64,000 nt of DNA, from assembly GCA_015231915.1 (NCBI GenBank), contig JADGAR010000016.1:1-64000 (forward strand), given 5' to 3'. Source of the stretch: Magnetococcales bacterium (lineage in GTDB: Bacteria > Pseudomonadota > Magnetococcia > Magnetococcales > Magnetaquicoccaceae). Each line of letters starts with the position of its first letter. Position 1 is the stretch's first letter. Of this stretch, positions 9,234 to 17,818 are shown one piece after another. Below the pieces are notes generated by a model that was not told where the DNA came from, did not search any database, and saw only the letters and a list, made by a program, of their open reading frames with translations. The position numbers were made by a program, and so were the translations under genes.

Positions 9234-9884
9234 TCAATCCTTGATCAGCGCACGCGGATCCAGCAATTCGAACGTACCCTGCGCTTCATCCAGCCGCCAC
9301 AACTGGCCGGCGCTCATGTCGAACCACCAGCCATGCAAGGTCAGCAGCCCCTCGGTTTCGCGCCGTTGCACCCAGGGAAAGCCGCGCAGATTGGCGATGG
9401 AGGCACGGATGCCGGCCTGCTCCAGGAGATGCGAGGATGCCGTGGCGGGCATGGGGACCCCCGATTGTGCGAGGATCGACATCCAGGGCAGGATGAATTC
9501 GCGCTCGGCGGGATTCTCGCCAGCGAGGTGATCGTGCAGGGCACGCATGCCGCCGCACTGGGAGTGTCCCAGCACCAGAAGGTCGCGTACCTGCAGATCC
9601 CGCACCGCGAATTCCAGGGCCGCGCTGGTGCCGTGATGCCGTCCATCCGGTTCGTAAGGAGGCACGAGATTGGCGACGTTGCGGATGACGAAGATCTCGC
9701 CCGGCTCCGCGCCAAACAAAATCGCCGGATCCACCCGGGAGTCGGAACAGGCCACCACCAAGGCCCTTGGCCGCTGTCCGGCATCGACGAGTGACGCAAA
9801 CCATTGCGGATTCTGCAGATAATAGCGCTTCCAGAACCAATGAAAGCCAACGAGAAACCGGTCGCAACAAGCCATTCCTTCCAT
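9234..9884 (-). CDS. Beta-class carbonic anhydrase
   Basis: Cytoplasmic zinc enzyme interconverting CO2 and bicarbonate. The 216 residues contain the beta-class signatures: zinc ligands Cys46 with the Asp48/Arg50 dyad (ACSDSR), and His107/Cys110 (LGHSQCGGMRAL). The VIRNVAN and YEPDGRHHGTSAALEFAV regions are also typical. An ATG with GAGGTG ribosome site starts it. A second ATG three codons in is possible. It sits alone between the nap leader and a CorA/ZntB-type gene; a hairpin lies just upstream. Confidence 0.94.
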   Translation of the reverse strand: MEGMACCDRFLVGFHWFWKRYYLQNPQWFASLVDAGQRPRALVVACSDSRVDPAILFGAEPGEIFVIRNVANLVPPYEPDGRHHGTSAALEFAVRDLQVRDLLVLGHSQCGGMRALHDHLAGENPAEREFILPWMSILAQSGVPMPATASSHLLEQAGIRASIANLRGFPWVQRRETEGLLTLHGWWFDMSAGQLWRLDEAQGTFELLDPRALIKD

Positions 9885-9908
9885 GAATCACCTCTGTATG
9901 CGTATGAG

Positions 9909-9924
9909 CGTGTCCTCCGACACG
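9909..9924 (-). other. 6-bp stem hairpin upstream of carbonic anhydrase gene
   Basis: CGTGTC and GACACG form a perfect 6-bp stem with a 4-base loop, 25 bases upstream of the carbonic anhydrase start. No T tract follows, so it is not a convincing terminator. It may be an operator or a leader structure. Confidence 0.25.
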
Positions 9925-10003
9925 TGACCGGATAACATAACGCGATGATCGCCACCAGGCAAATATTGCGCAACCCAGGCGCGCAGGTCTGCGGATCGAC
10001 GGG

Positions 10004-10996
10004 CTATTCGAACCACTTCAGGCGCTTGAAGATATAGTAACAGGTGCTCACGATCCCGATGCAGATGAGGATCTCGTAGGTGAAGGCATTGGGAGAGGAG
10101 GTGCCGGCCTGACCGGGGATCCCCTCGACGTTGGTCCCCATCAGGCTGGTAAAGGCATTGAGGGGGAGCAGGACCGCCGTGAAGGCGGTGAGGATCTTCA
10201 TGGTCTTGTTCAACTCGTTGGAGTTGAGCTGGGTAATCTGATCCTGGAGAAAGAGCGCCCGCTCGCGGCAGGCGTTGATATCCTCGACAGCGCGGTTGAC
10301 GTGGCTGTTGGACTCGCGGATGGTGCGGCGGCAGGTGTCGGAAAGCCAGAAGGCGCGATTGCCGTAGAGGCTGGCCAGGGTATTGTGCTGGGCGACCAGA
10401 TAACGCCGCGCCGTGATCACCCGGTGGCGCAGGGTGGCGAGTTCCATCTGGACTTCGTCGGTGACACGGACCAGAATCCGGTCTTCCAGTTCGTCGATCT
10501 GGTGGTCCATTTCGTTGAGCAGGCCGTCCATGCGACTCATGAGGCGGTCCATCAGCATGGCGAACATCTCCCCGGTGTCGTTGGGGACATTCCCTTCCTT
10601 GAGTTCGTTGCGCACTTCGCTGCATGCCAGGGTGGAGTGGGAACGCAGCACGATGAAGCGTCTCTGGTCCACCCACATGTTGACGCACACCAGGTCTTCG
10701 TCCGGCTCGCGGTTGGCATCCTGATTGACCGCCCGCAGGGAGATGAGGGTCCCTTCCGGGGAAAAATCGACGTGGGGGCGGTTGTCGTTGGCAAACAGGA
10801 CATTGAGCACCTGGGGATCCAGTCCGCTTTCGTTTTGCAACCAGCGGCGCGTCTCCATGCCGTCGGCGCGACTGACCAGCCAGAGGTATTCGTTTTCCGG
10901 CTTCCAGACACGGATCTCCTGCCAACTGACGGCGTGGGCGGTATTGGTGCGCTGATCGATCAGATACGCATAGATGGAACCCGTTTCCTTGGTCAT
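10004..10996 (-). CDS. ZntB/CorA-type divalent cation transporter
   Basis: CorA-superfamily membrane transporter of 330 residues. A large cytoplasmic funnel domain with a long helix (residues about 160-265, HQIDELEDRILVRV through RALFLQDQITQLN) leads into two C-terminal transmembrane helices. The pore motif after TM1 is MGTNVEGIPG rather than the GMN of classic CorA; GxN with a downstream GIPG is typical of the ZntB zinc-transporter branch. It has a good GGAGG ribosome site and starts 15 bases after the mgtE stop, suggesting a cation-transport operon. Substrate (Zn2+, Mg2+ or another) cannot be settled from sequence. Confidence 0.85.
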   Translation of the reverse strand: MTKETGSIYAYLIDQRTNTAHAVSWQEIRVWKPENEYLWLVSRADGMETRRWLQNESGLDPQVLNVLFANDNRPHVDFSPEGTLISLRAVNQDANREPDEDLVCVNMWVDQRRFIVLRSHSTLACSEVRNELKEGNVPNDTGEMFAMLMDRLMSRMDGLLNEMDHQIDELEDRILVRVTDEVQMELATLRHRVITARRYLVAQHNTLASLYGNRAFWLSDTCRRTIRESNSHVNRAVEDINACRERALFLQDQITQLNSNELNKTMKILTAFTAVLLPLNAFTSLMGTNVEGIPGQAGTSSPNAFTYEILICIGIVSTCYYIFKRLKWFE

Positions 10997-11011
10997 GGCT
11001 GGCCTCCGCGA

Positions 11012-12859
11012 TTATTGGGCATGCTGCACGAAATAGTGGGCAAGAACGAAATAACTGGCAATCGAGATGATGTTGAGCGTGGTGGTGAGTTGCGGACCGG
11101 TCAAAGCAGTGGGATCCTTGCCACGCCACTCCAGAATGATGGGAATGGCCGAGGCGAACAGGGTGGCCAGGCTGGCATTGAGCAGCATGGCCATGGAGAC
11201 CACCTGCACCAGATCGATGTTGCCAAAAAGCAGGTAGGCGGCCAGGCCCAGAGGAATGCCGCCGGCCAGACCCATGATGACACCGACCCCCACCTCGCGC
11301 AGGATGACCTCGCCGAAATCGTTGGGCTTGATGAGTCCGGTGGAGAGGCTGCGCACCACCACCGTGGCCGACTGGGCACCGATGTTGCTGGACAGGGTCA
11401 TGACGATGGGCAAAAAGAAGATCAGGGAGATCATTTCCAGGATGGCATGCTGAAAAAAGGCGATGATCCCCACCCCGAGCAAACCGCCCAGAAAGACCGC
11501 CAGCATGCCGGGCAGACGAATGCGCACAATGGGCAGGGAGGATTCGGCATCCATTTCCGCGCTGTCGGTGCCGGCCATGCGATAGATGCTGTCGGTGGTG
11601 TCCTCCTCGATGACCGGGAAGAGGTCGTCCATGGTGATCAATCCCACCATGACGCCCATTTCGTCCACGACCGGGATGCCCAGGATACGGTAATGGCGCG
11701 CCAGATCCGCCACCTCGGAGGAGGGCGTGTGGGTATAGCTCTTGAGCACCCGGTTGTTCATGATCTCGCGCAAGGCAGCGTTGGGATTGGCCAGAAGCAA
11801 CTGACGCAGCGAACTGACCCCGATCAGGCGGCCCGATTCGTCCACCACGTAGAGATAGAAAACCATCTCGTAGGTGGGGAGGGTGCGGACAGCGGCGATG
11901 GCCTCGGAGACCAGGGTATCCTCCGGCAGGGCGAAGAACTGGGAGGTCATCAGGCTGCCGGCGCTGCCCGCAGGGTATTGGAGCAGATTTTCGATTTCGT
12001 TCTTGATCTCCTTGTCCATGTGATCGATCAACCGCTGCGCCACCTCCTTGTCCAAAGCGGAGAGCAGATCCGCCTGGTTGTCCGGGGCCATTTTCTCCAG
12101 AAAGGGGAGGATGGCGTGCATGTCGGCTTCCGAGACGATCCTGGTTTGCAGGTCGGGTTTGAGTTCCGAGAGGATCTTGGCGCCACGGGTGGTGTCCGGG
12201 ATCAGCAGAAAAATCTCGGTGATCGTCTCTTCCGGAAACATTTCGAAGGCGTTGGCCAGGTCGGCGGGATGGACCTTGACGAAAATGCGCTGCAGGGTGC
12301 GGGTGGCCTTTTTCTCGTGGAACTGGAGAATGGTCTCCTTGAGCATCCGGATCCTTTCCGGATCGAAGGCCACCGGTTTGCGGGCGCCGGACGGTTCGAG
12401 CGCGGACCCCGGCGCGGCTGCAGAAACGTAAGATTCCTGCTGGCCGCTCTCATCCAGGCCCATCATGCTGTCATCCATCATGTTGGCGGCCTGGACATTC
12501 CGGCGGATGGCGATGGCAGCATTCAGGGGGTTGCGGTTGACTCCCTTGATCCGGCTGACGATGGCCTGTTGTTCGTCGCTGGAGAGTTCCTCGAGGATGG
12601 GCAGGATCTCGCGGACCTCGGCGACCTCCGCGACCCGCACCCGGTCCTCGATGCGCAGGGAGAGCAGAATGCGCGCGGCGATCTCACGGCCCAGCAAGGG
12701 AAAGATCCGGGCGCTCTCCTCGTGGCTCATCAGTTTGAACAAGGCATGCAGATCGGCTTCGGAGGTCTTCTGCAACAGGTTTTCCAGGTGTGGCAGGGTC
12801 TGCTTGTGATACAAGCGGGTAACCGTATCCAGCAAGACTCGAATACGATCCGGGATCAT
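11012..12859 (-). CDS. mgtE: MgtE-family magnesium transporter with duplicated N-domain
   Basis: Inner-membrane Mg2+ channel/transporter with 615 residues, against about 450 for standard MgtE. Two MgtE_N-like superhelical domains are visible. The first is at residues about 15-110 (LLQKTSEADLHALFKLMSHE). The second is at about 185-290 (IFVKVHPADLANAFEMFPEE), after a Pro/Ala/Ser-rich linker. Then come a CBS pair (about 295-420, ending GLITMDDLFPVIEEDTTD) and five transmembrane helices with LSSNIGAQSATVVVRS. The ATG at 12859 is chosen for its GGAGG ribosome site five bases upstream; a start at 12871 is possible. The CBS and N-domains sense cytoplasmic Mg2+ in known MgtE. Confidence 0.93.
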   Translation of the reverse strand: MIPDRIRVLLDTVTRLYHKQTLPHLENLLQKTSEADLHALFKLMSHEESARIFPLLGREIAARILLSLRIEDRVRVAEVAEVREILPILEELSSDEQQAIVSRIKGVNRNPLNAAIAIRRNVQAANMMDDSMMGLDESGQQESYVSAAAPGSALEPSGARKPVAFDPERIRMLKETILQFHEKKATRTLQRIFVKVHPADLANAFEMFPEETITEIFLLIPDTTRGAKILSELKPDLQTRIVSEADMHAILPFLEKMAPDNQADLLSALDKEVAQRLIDHMDKEIKNEIENLLQYPAGSAGSLMTSQFFALPEDTLVSEAIAAVRTLPTYEMVFYLYVVDESGRLIGVSSLRQLLLANPNAALREIMNNRVLKSYTHTPSSEVADLARHYRILGIPVVDEMGVMVGLITMDDLFPVIEEDTTDSIYRMAGTDSAEMDAESSLPIVRIRLPGMLAVFLGGLLGVGIIAFFQHAILEMISLIFFLPIVMTLSSNIGAQSATVVVRSLSTGLIKPNDFGEVILREVGVGVIMGLAGGIPLGLAAYLLFGNIDLVQVVSMAMLLNASLATLFASAIPIILEWRGKDPTALTGPQLTTTLNIISIASYFVLAHYFVQHAQ

Positions 12860-13093
12860 GGCGGCCTCCATTGCCTGCTTGTCAGCATGCGTTCCACACG
12901 CTGCGGTGTCGTTTACATGAACATTGACCTGTCGGGATGGAATTGAGAAACTGGGAACCTGGTCAGCACCAAACAAAGGCCTGGCGGGGTTGACGCTTCC
13001 TCTTAGGCAGGGAGCATACGCCTGTCATGCCGGCCTGATCAAGAGTGCGAGAAGCAGAAGTTGAATTTTTTTTCACATCGGGGAAATCAGGAG

Positions 13094-14557
13094 ATGATCC
13101 TGCTGACCACCTTCAATGCCCGTTTCACTCATGCCTCCCTGGGCCTGCGCTCTCTGCTGGCCAATCTGGGTCCGTTGCGGGAGAGAAGCGGGATGGTGGA
13201 ATTCGACCTGGAAACGCGGCCCGAAGAGGCGGTCGAAAGGGTGCTGCTCGCCCGGCCACGCATTGTGGGGTGCGGGGTTTATGCCTGGAATACCGACCTG
13301 ACCACCCGCATGGCCCGGCTGCTCAAGCGGCTGCGCCCGGAGGTGATCCTGGTCCTGGGGGGGCCGGAAACCGGTTTTGCCCTGGACGACCACCCCCTGG
13401 CAGAACTGGCGGATCACCTGATCGTCGGCGAGGGGGAGGTGGCCTTCCGCGCATTGGCCGAGGTCATCCTGGCGGGAACGCCGCCAGCGGAGAAAAAAAT
13501 TTTCGCCCCACCGCCGGATTTGCACCAGCTCGCCCTGCCCTATGCGGAATACACCGATGCGGACCTGGCCCACCGGCAGATTTACGTGGAGGCCTCGCGG
13601 GGGTGCGCCTGGCAATGCGTCTTCTGTCTCTCCGCGCTGGATGCCAGGGTGCGCCGCTTTCCCCTCCCTGCCCTGCTGGCCGGCCTGGAGCAGTTGTACG
13701 CACGGGGTGCGCGGCGCTTCAAGTTCGTGGACCGGATTTTCAACACCCACCGGGAACAGGCCGCGACGCTCCTGGATTTCTTTCTGGATCCGGCCCGCGC
13801 CGATGCTTTCCTGCACTTCGAGATGATTCCCGACCTGCTGCCGGAGGCGATCCGGGAACGACTGGCCGCCTTTCCGCCCGGAGCGGTGCAACTGGAACTG
13901 GGCGTGCAATCCTTCGATCCCCAGGTCCTGCGCGCCATCCGTCGGCGCCAGGACCCGGACAAGGCGGCGGCCAATCTCACCTGGCTGCGCACCGCCACCC
14001 GGGTCCACCTGCACACCGACCTGATCGTGGGGCTGCCCGGAGAAAGCCTGGCGGGCTTTGCCGCCGGGTTCGACCGTCTGGTCGCCCTGGCCCCCCACGA
14101 AATCCAGGTGGGCATCCTGAAACGGCTCGCCGGGACCCCCCTGACGGCCATGGAAGCCGCGCACGGCTATGTTTTCAGCCCCGATCCCCCTTACGAGCTG
14201 CTCGCCAACGACCGGATCGACTTTTTCACCATGCGGCGCATGAAACGCTTCGCCCGCTACTGGGACCTGATCGGCAATTCGGGGCGTTTCACCCAAACCC
14301 TGGCCCAGGCCTTTTGCGACCGTTCCCCTTTCGAGGTTTTTTTGTCATTGAGCGACCGCCTGTTCGCCACAACGGGCGAGACCCACGGCATCGCCCTGCC
14401 GCGCCTGTTTTCCCTGGTCGGGGAGTGCCTGGCCGGGCAGACCGAAATCGATACCGCGCTGGAGCAGGACATGCGCCGGGCCGAACGCCCGGTTCGACCC
14501 GCACGCGCCACACCGCCACGCCAACAACGCGCCCTTGGGAGGCTTTCATCATGCTGA
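13094..14557 (+). CDS. B12-binding-type radical SAM protein (DUF4080-like)
   Basis: A 487-residue radical SAM enzyme with an N-terminal cobalamin-binding-like domain (LLTTFNARFTHASLGL and VLGGPETGF) and no obvious cobalamin His motif. The radical SAM core holds the CX3CX2C cluster ligands (SRGCAWQCVFCLS, Cys about 171, 175, 178). A C-terminal region of the DUF4080 kind follows. The ATG at 13094 is preferred because homologues begin with this LLTTFNAR strand; a TTG 33 bases earlier is the alternative. The 3' end overlaps the O-methyltransferase gene by 7 bases, so the two are probably made as a pair. Substrate unknown. Confidence 0.82.
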   Translation: MILLTTFNARFTHASLGLRSLLANLGPLRERSGMVEFDLETRPEEAVERVLLARPRIVGCGVYAWNTDLTTRMARLLKRLRPEVILVLGGPETGFALDDHPLAELADHLIVGEGEVAFRALAEVILAGTPPAEKKIFAPPPDLHQLALPYAEYTDADLAHRQIYVEASRGCAWQCVFCLSALDARVRRFPLPALLAGLEQLYARGARRFKFVDRIFNTHREQAATLLDFFLDPARADAFLHFEMIPDLLPEAIRERLAAFPPGAVQLELGVQSFDPQVLRAIRRRQDPDKAAANLTWLRTATRVHLHTDLIVGLPGESLAGFAAGFDRLVALAPHEIQVGILKRLAGTPLTAMEAAHGYVFSPDPPYELLANDRIDFFTMRRMKRFARYWDLIGNSGRFTQTLAQAFCDRSPFEVFLSLSDRLFATTGETHGIALPRLFSLVGECLAGQTEIDTALEQDMRRAERPVRPARATPPRQQRALGRLSSC

Positions 14558-15561
14558 CACTCGACACCCTGCTTGCGATGATCCGGGGTCATCAACCGGC
14601 ACAGGCCATCCTCACCGCGCACCGTCTGGGGATTTTCCGCCATCTGGAGGATCGCTCCCTGACCGCCGGCCAGATCGCTGCGGGCCTCGATCTCGCCGAA
14701 CGCGGTGCCACCATCCTGCTGGACGCGCTGGCCGCCTTGCAGGTGATCGAAAAGCGGGGGGATCTTTATCGCAATGGCGCAACCGCCTTGCGGCATCTCT
14801 CCGGAACCGGCCCGGAGGATCGCGGGGTCTCCCTGGATCACTACGCGGACCTGATGCAAGTATGGATGCGTCTGGAGGAGTCGGTGCGCTCCGGGCGCTC
14901 CTGCCGGCGTCCGGAAGAGCATCTGACGCAAGGGGAGACGCAACGCAATGCCGTATTCATCGGCGCCATGGCTCAGATCGGTCGTCCCCATGCCCGCATC
15001 CTGGCGCAGGCCATTCCCCTCGCCGACCACCACACCCTGCTGGACCTGGGCGGCGGACCGGGGGTCTACGCCGAGGAGTTTCTCCGGTGCAATCCCTCGC
15101 TGACTGCCATCATCGGCGATCTGGAAACGACCATCCACTCGGCCCGGCCATGGGTGGCAGGGGGAGAATTCGCCCACCGCATCTCCTTCCGGGCACTGGA
15201 CGCCTATCGGGACGCGGAACTGGCGGGAGGGTTCGATGCCGTGCTGGTCTCCAATGTCCTGCACATGGAGGGGTTTGACGAAAACCAACGCCTGCTCCGC
15301 AAGATCCACGACGCCATGGATCCCGGCGGACGGATCATTTTGCACGAAAAGATCATCCAGCCGCACCGATCCGCTCCGGTGGATGCCGCCATGTTCGCCA
15401 TCAACATGCTGGTCAACACCGAACGGGGCAACTGCTACACCAGCGACGAGATGGCGACCTGGCTTGTGGAGGCCGGTTTTGCCGCCGTCGAGGAGGTGAA
15501 CTGCTTCGACAATCCTTCCGTGCTCGTTGCCCGGAAACCCATGGCCAACGGCCCCCTTTGA
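14551..15561 (+). CDS. SAM-dependent O-methyltransferase, COMT/ASMT-like
   Basis: A 336-residue class I methyltransferase. Residues about 10-90 form a winged-helix dimerisation domain (HRLGIFRHLEDRSLTAGQIA). The Rossmann core has the SAM-binding glycine loop LLDLGGGPGVYAEEF (near residue 167), then FDAVLVSNVLHME and the GGRIILHEKI strand characteristic of the O-methyltransferase 2 family. A GGGAGG ribosome site lies 8 bases before the ATG. It overlaps the radical SAM gene, suggesting joint modification of a small molecule or peptide. It could be a housekeeping quinone or secondary-metabolite methylase; the substrate is not visible. Confidence 0.83.
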   Translation: MLTLDTLLAMIRGHQPAQAILTAHRLGIFRHLEDRSLTAGQIAAGLDLAERGATILLDALAALQVIEKRGDLYRNGATALRHLSGTGPEDRGVSLDHYADLMQVWMRLEESVRSGRSCRRPEEHLTQGETQRNAVFIGAMAQIGRPHARILAQAIPLADHHTLLDLGGGPGVYAEEFLRCNPSLTAIIGDLETTIHSARPWVAGGEFAHRISFRALDAYRDAELAGGFDAVLVSNVLHMEGFDENQRLLRKIHDAMDPGGRIILHEKIIQPHRSAPVDAAMFAINMLVNTERGNCYTSDEMATWLVEAGFAAVEEVNCFDNPSVLVARKPMANGPL

Positions 15562-15585
15562 TTCCGGTTCGAAAAATGCGATAAT
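15558..15585 (+). promoter_or_regulatory. Candidate sigma-70 promoter for accA
   Basis: TTGATT, a 16-base spacer and GATAAT precede accA by about 40 bases. The -35 hexamer overlaps the stop codon of the methyltransferase gene. The -10 matches the consensus at five of six positions. Confidence 0.45.
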
Positions 15586-15624
15586 TCCCGGATCGCTGCT
15601 CCAACCCAACGGACTTTTGCCACC

Positions 15625-16596
15625 ATGTCGCAAACCTTTCTGGAATTCGAACGCCCCATCGGCGAACTGATGTCGAAGATCGATGACCTGCGCCTGCTGT
15701 CCAACAGCTCGGAGATCAACATCTCCCAGGACATCGCCCGGCTGGAACAGGAGTCTGTCAACCTGACCGAACGGATCTTCTCCAAGCTCACCCCCTGGCA
15801 GAAGACCCTGCTCTCCCGCCATCCGGATCGCCCCTTCACCTCGGACTACCTGAACTCCGTCTTCACCAATTTCCGGGAGCTCCACGGCGACCGCGTGTTC
15901 GGCGACGACGAATCGATCATCGCGGGTCTGGCCATGCTGGACAACCGGGACATCATGGTGATCGGTCAGGAAAAGGGACGCGGCACCAAGGAAAAGGTGC
16001 GTCGCAACTTCGGCATGCCCCGCCCGGAAGGATACCGCAAGGCGATCCGCCTGATGCACATGGCGGAAAAATTCCGTCTCCCCATCATCTGTCTCATCGA
16101 CACCCCCGGGGCCTACCCTGGCAAAGGCGCCGAAGAACGGGGACAGGCCGAGGCCATCGCCCGCAGCCTCAAAGTGATGGCCTCCCTGGAGGTTCCCATC
16201 ATCTCCGTGGTCATCGGCGAGGGTGGATCCGGCGGCGCGCTGGCACTGGGCATGGGCAACCGGGTGTTGATGATGCAATACGCCACCTACTCGGTCATCT
16301 CCCCGGAAGGGTGCGCCTCCATCCTCTGGAAGGACGCCTCCAAGGCCGAACTCGCCTCCGAGGCCCTGCGCCTGACCGCACAGGAAATCCTGGAACTCCA
16401 CGTGATTGACGAGATCGTCCCGGAACCGGTCGGTGGCGCCCACCGCGACCCGGCAACTGCCGCCGCCATCCTGAAACGCCACCTCCTGGATCACCTGAAC
16501 GATCTCGAACGCAAATCCCCATCCGTGCTGATCAAGGAACGGTTCGAAAAATACATGGCCATGGGCGTGGTGCTGGAAGAAGGGGCCAGCCTGTAA
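15625..16596 (+). CDS. accA: Acetyl-CoA carboxylase carboxyltransferase subunit alpha
   Basis: Cytoplasmic AccA, which with AccD transfers CO2 from carboxybiotin to acetyl-CoA, making malonyl-CoA for fatty acid synthesis. The 323 residues match the normal length of about 320. Diagnostic stretches include FTNFRELHGDRVFGDD, IGQEKGRGTKEKVRRNFGMP, DTPGAYPGKGAEERGQAEAI and GEGGSGGALALGMGN, which build the crotonase-type oxyanion site. Ribosome site is weak. It ends immediately before the converging uracil-DNA glycosylase gene with no spacer between the two stops. Confidence 0.97.
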   Translation: MSQTFLEFERPIGELMSKIDDLRLLSNSSEINISQDIARLEQESVNLTERIFSKLTPWQKTLLSRHPDRPFTSDYLNSVFTNFRELHGDRVFGDDESIIAGLAMLDNRDIMVIGQEKGRGTKEKVRRNFGMPRPEGYRKAIRLMHMAEKFRLPIICLIDTPGAYPGKGAEERGQAEAIARSLKVMASLEVPIISVVIGEGGSGGALALGMGNRVLMMQYATYSVISPEGCASILWKDASKAELASEALRLTAQEILELHVIDEIVPEPVGGAHRDPATAAAILKRHLLDHLNDLERKSPSVLIKERFEKYMAMGVVLEEGASL

Positions 16597-17406
16597 TCAG
16601 GGGGTGTTTTTTTCCAGGATTTTCATCGCAAACAGCAGGTCTTCCCAAACGGCCCGCTTGCTTGCCGGGGTCCGCAGGCAATAGGCGGGGTGATAGCTCA
16701 CCACCACCGGAATCCCGCGCCAGGCGTGCGTCCGCCCCCGCACCGCCCCCACCTGCCCCCCGCAACCGAGCAGACAATCCATGGCCACCTTGCCCATGGC
16801 CAGAATCAAACGGGGTCGCACGATCTCCAGTTGGCCGAAGAGATACCCCTGACACTGGCTCACCTCCTCGCCACGCGGTTGGCGATCCCCTGACGGGCGA
16901 CATTTGACCACATTCGCCAAATAAACCTGCCGGCGTTGCCAGCCGCAAGCGCCCAACATGCCGTTCAGCAACTCCTGGAGATCCCCGGAAAACGGTTCTC
17001 CGCTCAACTCGTCTTCTTCCTTGGGAAAATCGCCCACCAGAAACACCTGCGCGTCGTGGGATCCCGCGCCGAACACCCCGCGATGACGGGTCAAGGAGAG
17101 GGGACAGCGGGTGCAGACGGAGGTCTCGCGCGCCATCGCCTCCAGAAGGGCGGGTTTGTCGCCGGAGGCCGACGGTTCGGTCAACAGCCGATCCAGGGTG
17201 ACGGGTGGCACCGGTTGGGCCACCGGCTGAATCCGGGGGGGCGCTGGAATGGATGGGGCCACCTGGGAGGAAGCGACCGGGAGAACGACACGTGGGGACG
17301 GTGTGCCGGCCTGCGCCGGAAGGAATCCACACCCTTCCCCGGTCAATCGATCAATCCCGCACTCCCGCCAGTAGCGCAGAGTGCTCAGCAGCTCCGAAAC
17401 GTTCAA
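16597..17406 (-). CDS. Family 4 (Fe-S) uracil-DNA glycosylase
   Basis: DNA-repair enzyme removing uracil from DNA. The 269 residues comprise a Pro-rich N-terminal extension (about 1-85) and a family 4/5 UDG domain. That domain has Fe-S cysteines at CTRCPLSLTRHRGVFG and the uracil-binding loop VGDFPKEEDELSGEPF, a variant of GExPGxxED. NVVKCRPSGDRQPRGEEV carries another Fe-S Cys, and YHPAYCLR is the C-terminal His motif. In standard family 4 enzymes the first motif has Gly-Glu-Ala-Pro-Gly; here it is GDFPKEEDE, a substitution worth noting. The N-terminal extension is often unstructured in such proteins. Confidence 0.88.
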   Translation of the reverse strand: MNVSELLSTLRYWRECGIDRLTGEGCGFLPAQAGTPSPRVVLPVASSQVAPSIPAPPRIQPVAQPVPPVTLDRLLTEPSASGDKPALLEAMARETSVCTRCPLSLTRHRGVFGAGSHDAQVFLVGDFPKEEDELSGEPFSGDLQELLNGMLGACGWQRRQVYLANVVKCRPSGDRQPRGEEVSQCQGYLFGQLEIVRPRLILAMGKVAMDCLLGCGGQVGAVRGRTHAWRGIPVVVSYHPAYCLRTPASKRAVWEDLLFAMKILEKNTP

Positions 17407-17423
17407 TCATCCTGCTCTTCGCG

Positions 17424-17612
17424 TCAAGAGGCCGCGCGATGGTGGGTCGGACGCATGGAATAGACCTCTGCGTCCCGTTTGAGTTTCATCAGTTTGCGTT
17501 GCAAGACCAATGCAGTCTGATAAGTTTCAATACCTTTTACAATGGTCATTTTTTCTACCGTATCAAAAATTTCATAGTCATCTTTCTTGGAAATAATTCT
17601 CAGAGTATCCAT
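17424..17612 (-). CDS. Small AT-rich orphan protein
   Basis: A 62-residue protein (MDTLRIISKKDDYEIFDTVE) with Lys-rich C-terminal half (LQRKLMKLKRDAEVY). A GAGG ribosome site lies about 7 bases before the ATG. No family was recognised. The DNA is strikingly AT-rich: only 16 of 60 bases in 17521-17580 are G or C, against well over 60% in its neighbours, suggesting foreign origin. It lies just upstream of the uracil-DNA glycosylase gene on the same strand. Confidence 0.55.
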   Translation of the reverse strand: MDTLRIISKKDDYEIFDTVEKMTIVKGIETYQTALVLQRKLMKLKRDAEVYSMRPTHHRAAS

Positions 17613-17818
17613 GGGCAGCCCTCGTATTGCGAAAGTTAGGATGTTCAAGCAGGCATCATTCGAATAGCATATTCCCTGCCAAGCATCCTTTTGTTGCATT
17701 TTCAAATGGTTGCAATGAAATTTTCCATAATTTTCCACTCTTTGCGTCAACAACGGCGTCATGCGGGAGTTGCCCGTCAGCGGGAATCGGATTAGCATGG
17801 GATTCTCGACACTCTTTT

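Noticed and set aside
10301-12946. An 881-codon frame on the plus strand opposite zntB/mgtE
   Set aside because: Reads as His/Gly/Asp-rich shadow with no domain; the minus strand holds two complete transporters.
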